NCBI GenBank assembly: GCA_037974665.1
Contig: CM075767.1
Span: forward strand, 30,219,498 to 30,283,497
Direction of reading: 5' to 3'
DNA: 64,000 bases
From: Ehretia macrophylla
Lineage: Eukaryota > Streptophyta > Magnoliopsida > Boraginales > Ehretiaceae
Shown here: positions 60,489 to 64,000 of the stretch, in pieces
How positions within the stretch are numbered: the stretch's first letter is position 1
Layout of the letters: the number at the start of each line of letters is the position of its first letter
Program-made: the position numbers and the translations under genes
The notes under the pieces: model-generated
The model's input: the letters and a program-made list of their open reading frames with translations, nothing else
What the model was told of the DNA's origin: nothing
The model's database searches: none

Positions 60489-60606
60489 GGGTGCAACATG
60501 AGGACTTCCCAGGGGGTCACCCATCCTAGTACTATTCTCGCCCAAGCACGCTTAACTTCGGAGTTCTAATGGGATCCGGTGAATTAGTGCTGGTATAATC
60601 GCACCC
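60489..60606 (-). rRNA. 5S rRNA: 5S rRNA
   Basis: Variants: G108A, G72A, C39T, G25T, C10T. B' flank. Confidence 0.93.
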
Positions 60607-61166
60607 GTCATGTTGAGGGCACAATTCCTTTATGTGTTAACGGTTCACAGTCCCAGCCTAGAGAGATGGCCCATTCAAAAGGCCCAATGTGCTTAACGAC
60701 AACTCATCCACTTCAACAATGCAGCATCCTCGCAAGAAGTGATATCGACGCGTTGTAGGGCCCTCTATTGTCCCGCGAGGAAGGTTTTCGTCCTTTTAAC
60801 AGCTCACGACGTACGATCCAGGATGAAAAAACAGAGCAAAAATTGAAAAGTGGCCCAAAACTAATTAAAACATTCGATTTTGGGCTCCAAAAGGGGCACA
60901 GCTAGCAAGCATGCTGCCCCCGTCGTAGAGCTCTCGGAGAGCTTTGCAACTGTATGCTGTGCGCTGCGTAACTCCTTACGGATCAAAAGTTATGGGCACC
61001 AGAGCGACGGAGACCTGGTCACAAGCCCTACGCCCTCAGTTTGCTAGCCCAGCCTCCACGTGAAGCGAAGTTGTCTTGCCCAACGTGCCGTGGGATTCGA
61101 TAATAGAAATGTGGTGGATGAAGTATCTTGGCAACCCTAACCAGGGCAAAAAAAAATTGAAAAGGG

Positions 61167-61284
61167 GGGTACAACTCGAGGACTTACCAAGGGGTCACCC
61201 ATCCTAGTACTACTCTCGCCCATGCACGCTTAACTTCGGAGTTCTGATGGGATCCGGTGCATTAGTGCTAGTATGATCGCACCC
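61167..61284 (-). rRNA. 5S rRNA: 5S rRNA (variant)
   Basis: Variants: C114T, T109A, G99T, C95T, T62A (box A), C15T. Confidence 0.92.
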
Positions 61285-61842
61285 GTCAAGTTGAGGCACA
61301 ATTCCTTTATGTGTTAATGGTTCACAGTCCCAGCCGAGAGAGATGGCCCATTCAGAAGGCCTAATGGGCTTAACGACAACCCATCTGCTTCAACACCGCA
61401 GCATCCTCGCAAGACATGATATCGAAGCATTGTAGGGCTCTCTAATGTACCGCGAGTAAGGTTGTCGTCCTTTTAACAGCTCACGACGTACGATCTGGGA
61501 CGGAAAAACAGAGCAAAAATAGAAAAGTGGCCCGAAACTGATGAAAATGTTCGATTTTGGGCTCCAAAAAGGGCACATGGAGCAAGTTGGATGCCCCCGT
61601 CGTAAAGCTCTCGGAGAGCTTTGCAACGGTATGCTGTGTGCCGCGTAACTCCTTACAAATCAAAAGTTATGGGCACCGGAGCGAACGAGACCTGGTCACA
61701 AGCCCTACCCCCTCGGTTTGCTGGCCCAGCCTCCACATGAAGCGAAGTTCTCTTGCCCAAGGTGCCGTGGGATTCAATAATAGAAATGTGGTGGATAAAG
61801 TATCTTGGCTACCCTAACCGGAGCAAAAAAAAATGAAAAGGG

Positions 61843-61960
61843 GGGTGCAACACGAGGACTTCCCAGGGGGTCACCCATCCTAGTACAACTCTCGCCCAAG
61901 CACGCTTAACTTCAGAGTTCTAATGGGATCCGGTGCATTAGTGCTGGTATGATCACACCC
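61843..61960 (-). rRNA. 5S rRNA: 5S rRNA
   Basis: Variants: A74T, C47T, C39T, C6T. B' flank. Confidence 0.94.
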
Positions 61961-62312
61961 GTCATGTTGAGGGCACAATTCCTTTATGTGTTAATAGTTC
62001 ACAGTCCTAGCCTAGAGAGATGGCCTATTCAAAAGCCCCAATGTGCTTAATGACAACCCATCCGCTTCAACAACGCAGCATCCTCGCAAGACGCGATATC
62101 GACGCATTGTAGGGCCCTCTAATGTCCTATGAGAACGGTTGTCGTCCTTTTAACAGCTCACAACGTACGATCCGGGATGGAAAAACAGAGCAAATCCAGA
62201 AAAGTGACCCAAAACTGAAGAAAACATTCGATTTTGGGCTCCGAAAAAATTACAGCGAGCAAGCTAGCTGCCCCCGTCGTAGAGCTCTCGGAGAGCTTTG
62301 CAGTGGTATGCT

Positions 62313-62390
62313 GTACTACTCTTGCCCAAGCACGCTTAACTTAGGAGTTCTGATGGGATCCGGTGCATTAGTGCTGGTATGATCGCACCC
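62313..62390 (-). pseudogene. Truncated 5S rRNA, nt 1-78
   Basis: A deletion of about 247 bp fuses spacer (TATGCTGT) to the middle of the gene. All of box C, the 3' stem arm and the terminator are lost. The remaining part has G68A and G48T, and the 5' flank is a degenerate B' form. Confidence 0.93.
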
Positions 62391-62949
62391 ATCATGTTTA
62401 GGCACAATTCTATTATGTGTTAACGGTTCACAGTCCCAGTCTAGAAAGATGGATCATTCAAAAGGCCCAATGGGCTTAACGACAACCCATCCGCTTCAAC
62501 AACACCACATCCTCACAAGACGTGATATCAATGCGTTGTAGGGCCCTCTAATGTCCCGCGAGTAAGGTTGTCGTCCTTTTAACAGCTCACGACGTACGAT
62601 CCAGGACGAAAAAATAGAGCTAAATAAGAAAAGTGGCCCGAAACTGTTGACAACGTTGGATTTTGGGCCCCAAAAAGGGGCATAGCGAACAAACTGGCTG
62701 CCCCCGTCGTAGAGCTCTCAGAGAGCTTTGCAATGGTATGCTGTGCGCCACGTACCTCCTTACGGATCAAAAGTTATGGGTACCGGAGCGATTAAAACCT
62801 GGTCACAAGCCCTATGCCCTCGGTTTGGTGGCCCAGCCTCCACGTGAAGCGAAGTTGTCTTACCCAAGGTGGCGTAAGATTCGATAATAGAAATGTGGTG
62901 GATAAAGTATCTTGGCAAACCTAACCAGAGCAAAAAAAATTGAAAAGGG

Positions 62950-63067
62950 GGGTGCAACACGAGAACTTCCCAGGGGGTCACCCATCCTAGTACTACTCTC
63001 GCCCAAGCACGCTTGACTTCGGTGTTCTGATGGGATCCGGTGCATTAGTGTAGGTATGATCGCACCC
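62950..63067 (-). rRNA. 5S rRNA: 5S rRNA
   Basis: Variants: C104T, T53C (box A), T45A, G17A, A16T. Position -1 is T. Confidence 0.93.
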
Positions 63068-63628
63068 ATCATGTTGGGGGCACGATTCCTTTATGTGTTA
63101 ACGGTTCACAGTCCCAGCCTAGAGAGATGGCTCATTCAGAAGGCCCAATATGCTAAACGACAACCCTTCCGCTTCAACAACGTAACATCCTCACAAGACG
63201 TGATATCAATGAGGTGTAGGGCCCTCTAATGTACCGCGAGTAAGGTTGTTGTCCTTTTAACAACTCACGACATATGTTCCGGGCTGAAAAAAACAGAGCT
63301 AAACAAGAAAAGTGGCCCTAAACTGATGAAAACGCTCGATTTTGGGCTCCAAAAAGGGGCAAAGCTAGCACGCTGGATGCGCCCGTCGTAGAGCTCTCGG
63401 AGAGCTTTGCAACAGCATGCTGTTTGCCGTGTAACTCCTTACGGATCAAAAGTTATGGGCACCGGAGCGAAGGAGACCTGGTCACAAGCCCTACGCCCTC
63501 GGTTTGGTGGCCCAGCCTCCACGTGAAGCGAAGTTGTCTTACCCAAGGTGGCGTAGGATTCGATAATAGAAATGTGGTGGATAAAGTATCTTGGCAAACC
63601 TAACCGGAGCAAAAAAAATTGAAAATGG

Positions 63629-63746
63629 GGGTGCAACACGAGGACTTCCTAGGGGGCCACCCATCCTAGTACTACTCTTGCCCAAGCACGCTTAACTTCG
63701 GAGTTTTTATGGGATCCGGTACATTAGTGCTGGTATGATCGTACCC
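63629..63746 (-). rRNA. 5S rRNA: 5S rRNA (variant)
   Basis: Variants: G97A, A90G, G68A, G41A, C39A, C26T, G5A. Last gene in the window. The remaining ~250 bp is spacer. Confidence 0.92.
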
Positions 63747-64000
63747 GTCATGTTGAGGGCACAATTCCTTTATGTGTTAACGGTTCACAGTCCCAGCCTA
63801 GAGAGATGGATCATTCAGAAGGCCCAATGGGCTTAACGGCAACCCATTCACTTCAACAACGTAGCATCCTCGCAAGACGTGATATCGACGCGTTGTAGGG
63901 CCCTCTAATGTCCCGCGAGTAAGGTTGTCGTCCTTTTCACAGTTCACGATGTACGATCCGGGACGAAAAAATAGAGCTAAATAAGAAAAGTGGCCCGAAA

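Larger units (their letters stand above)
1..64000 (-). repeat. Tandem 5S rDNA array, ~677-bp unit, 95 loci
   Basis: The whole window is made of one repeat unit, and both ends fall inside spacers, so the array continues beyond them. Reading the minus strand, each unit has a 5' flank with TATA-like and GC elements, a ~118-nt 5S gene, an oligo-T terminator tract, and a ~500-bp spacer. The spacer always holds, in plus-strand order after the gene, the GGCCCA cluster, a GATATCGACGCATTG block, a CGTACGATCCGGGA block, an AAGCTT-centred palindrome, the AGCTCTC/GAGAGCT inverted repeat, CGGATCAAAAGTTATGG, and GATTCGATAATAGAAATG. Start-to-start distance is 674-679 bp in most units. Exceptions are short deletions and truncation junctions listed separately. 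All >300-base gene-free stretches are these spacers and I see no gene in them. Confidence 0.97.

Noticed and set aside
1..64000. Array of Cassandra-type TRIM retroelements (which carry 5S-like sequence in LTRs)
   Set aside because: I looked for the usual tRNA-Met primer-binding word TGGTATCAGAGC and its complement and found none. There are no LTR pairs or target-site duplications. Every unit has a full 5S gene with a terminator in regular register.
1..64000. CRISPR array or bacterial origin
   Set aside because: The repeats are ~677 bp, not short repeat-spacer units, and each contains a eukaryotic 5S gene with plant-type internal promoter.
1..64000. 35S rDNA, tRNA or U6 genes linked to the 5S array
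   Set aside because: No recognisable 18S/5.8S/25S core, tRNA A/B boxes in proper spacing, or U6 sequence was seen in any spacer.

Overview
The window is one uninterrupted tandem array of 5S ribosomal RNA genes from a plant nuclear genome. I find 95 5S loci: 93 full-length (117-119 nt) and 2 truncated. All lie on the minus strand, at a modal spacing of about 677 bp (about 118 bp of gene and 559 bp of spacer). The coding sequence has the usual angiosperm 5S features: a GGGTGCGATCATACCAGCAC start, box A near nt 50-64, an intermediate element near 67-72, and box C near 80-97. Each gene is followed by oligo-T on its own strand, as expected for RNA polymerase III. The sequence supports a flowering plant, but I cannot name the species. 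I see no protein-coding gene, tRNA, other rRNA or intact transposon. The short open frames in the spacer use TTG or GTG starts, or overlap the 5S gene itself, and are artefacts of a homogenised repeat.

Layout. From 1 to about 28.9 kb every gene has a type A 5' flank (GGGGGTAGAATTCC followed by TTTTTG on the plus strand). From 29.4 to 55.9 kb, type A units are interspersed with type B units (GATGGCACAATTCC followed by TTTATG), and two blocks of type B' (GAGGGCACAATTCC) occur at 38-40 and 43-45 kb. From 56.4 kb to the end all units are B' or close to it. Types B and B' keep a TATA-like CATAAA at -28 to -23 in gene orientation. Type A has lost the T.

Block duplications lie on top of the 677-bp period. 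A 5.2-kb out-of-register tandem duplication (11188-16040 and 16041-21215) creates a truncated 5S gene at its junction and carries a 322-bp deletion in one copy. There is a 3-unit duplication (about 25.3-29.4 kb), a 5-unit block copied as 6 units (about 29.95-37.3 kb), an 8-unit duplication (about 37.5-48.3 kb), and four almost identical units (57.26-59.97 kb). Further 2-3-unit echoes occur between 50.9 and 55.9 kb.

Together the units supply potential 5S rRNA for the large ribosomal subunit. By hand reading, however, no copy matches the array consensus exactly. Many copies carry substitutions in the internal promoter, so only a subset is likely to be transcribed. Variants below are given in gene orientation (nt 1 is the high-coordinate end), for example C117T. 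The consensus is the majority base of this array. At nt 117, C and T are both common.
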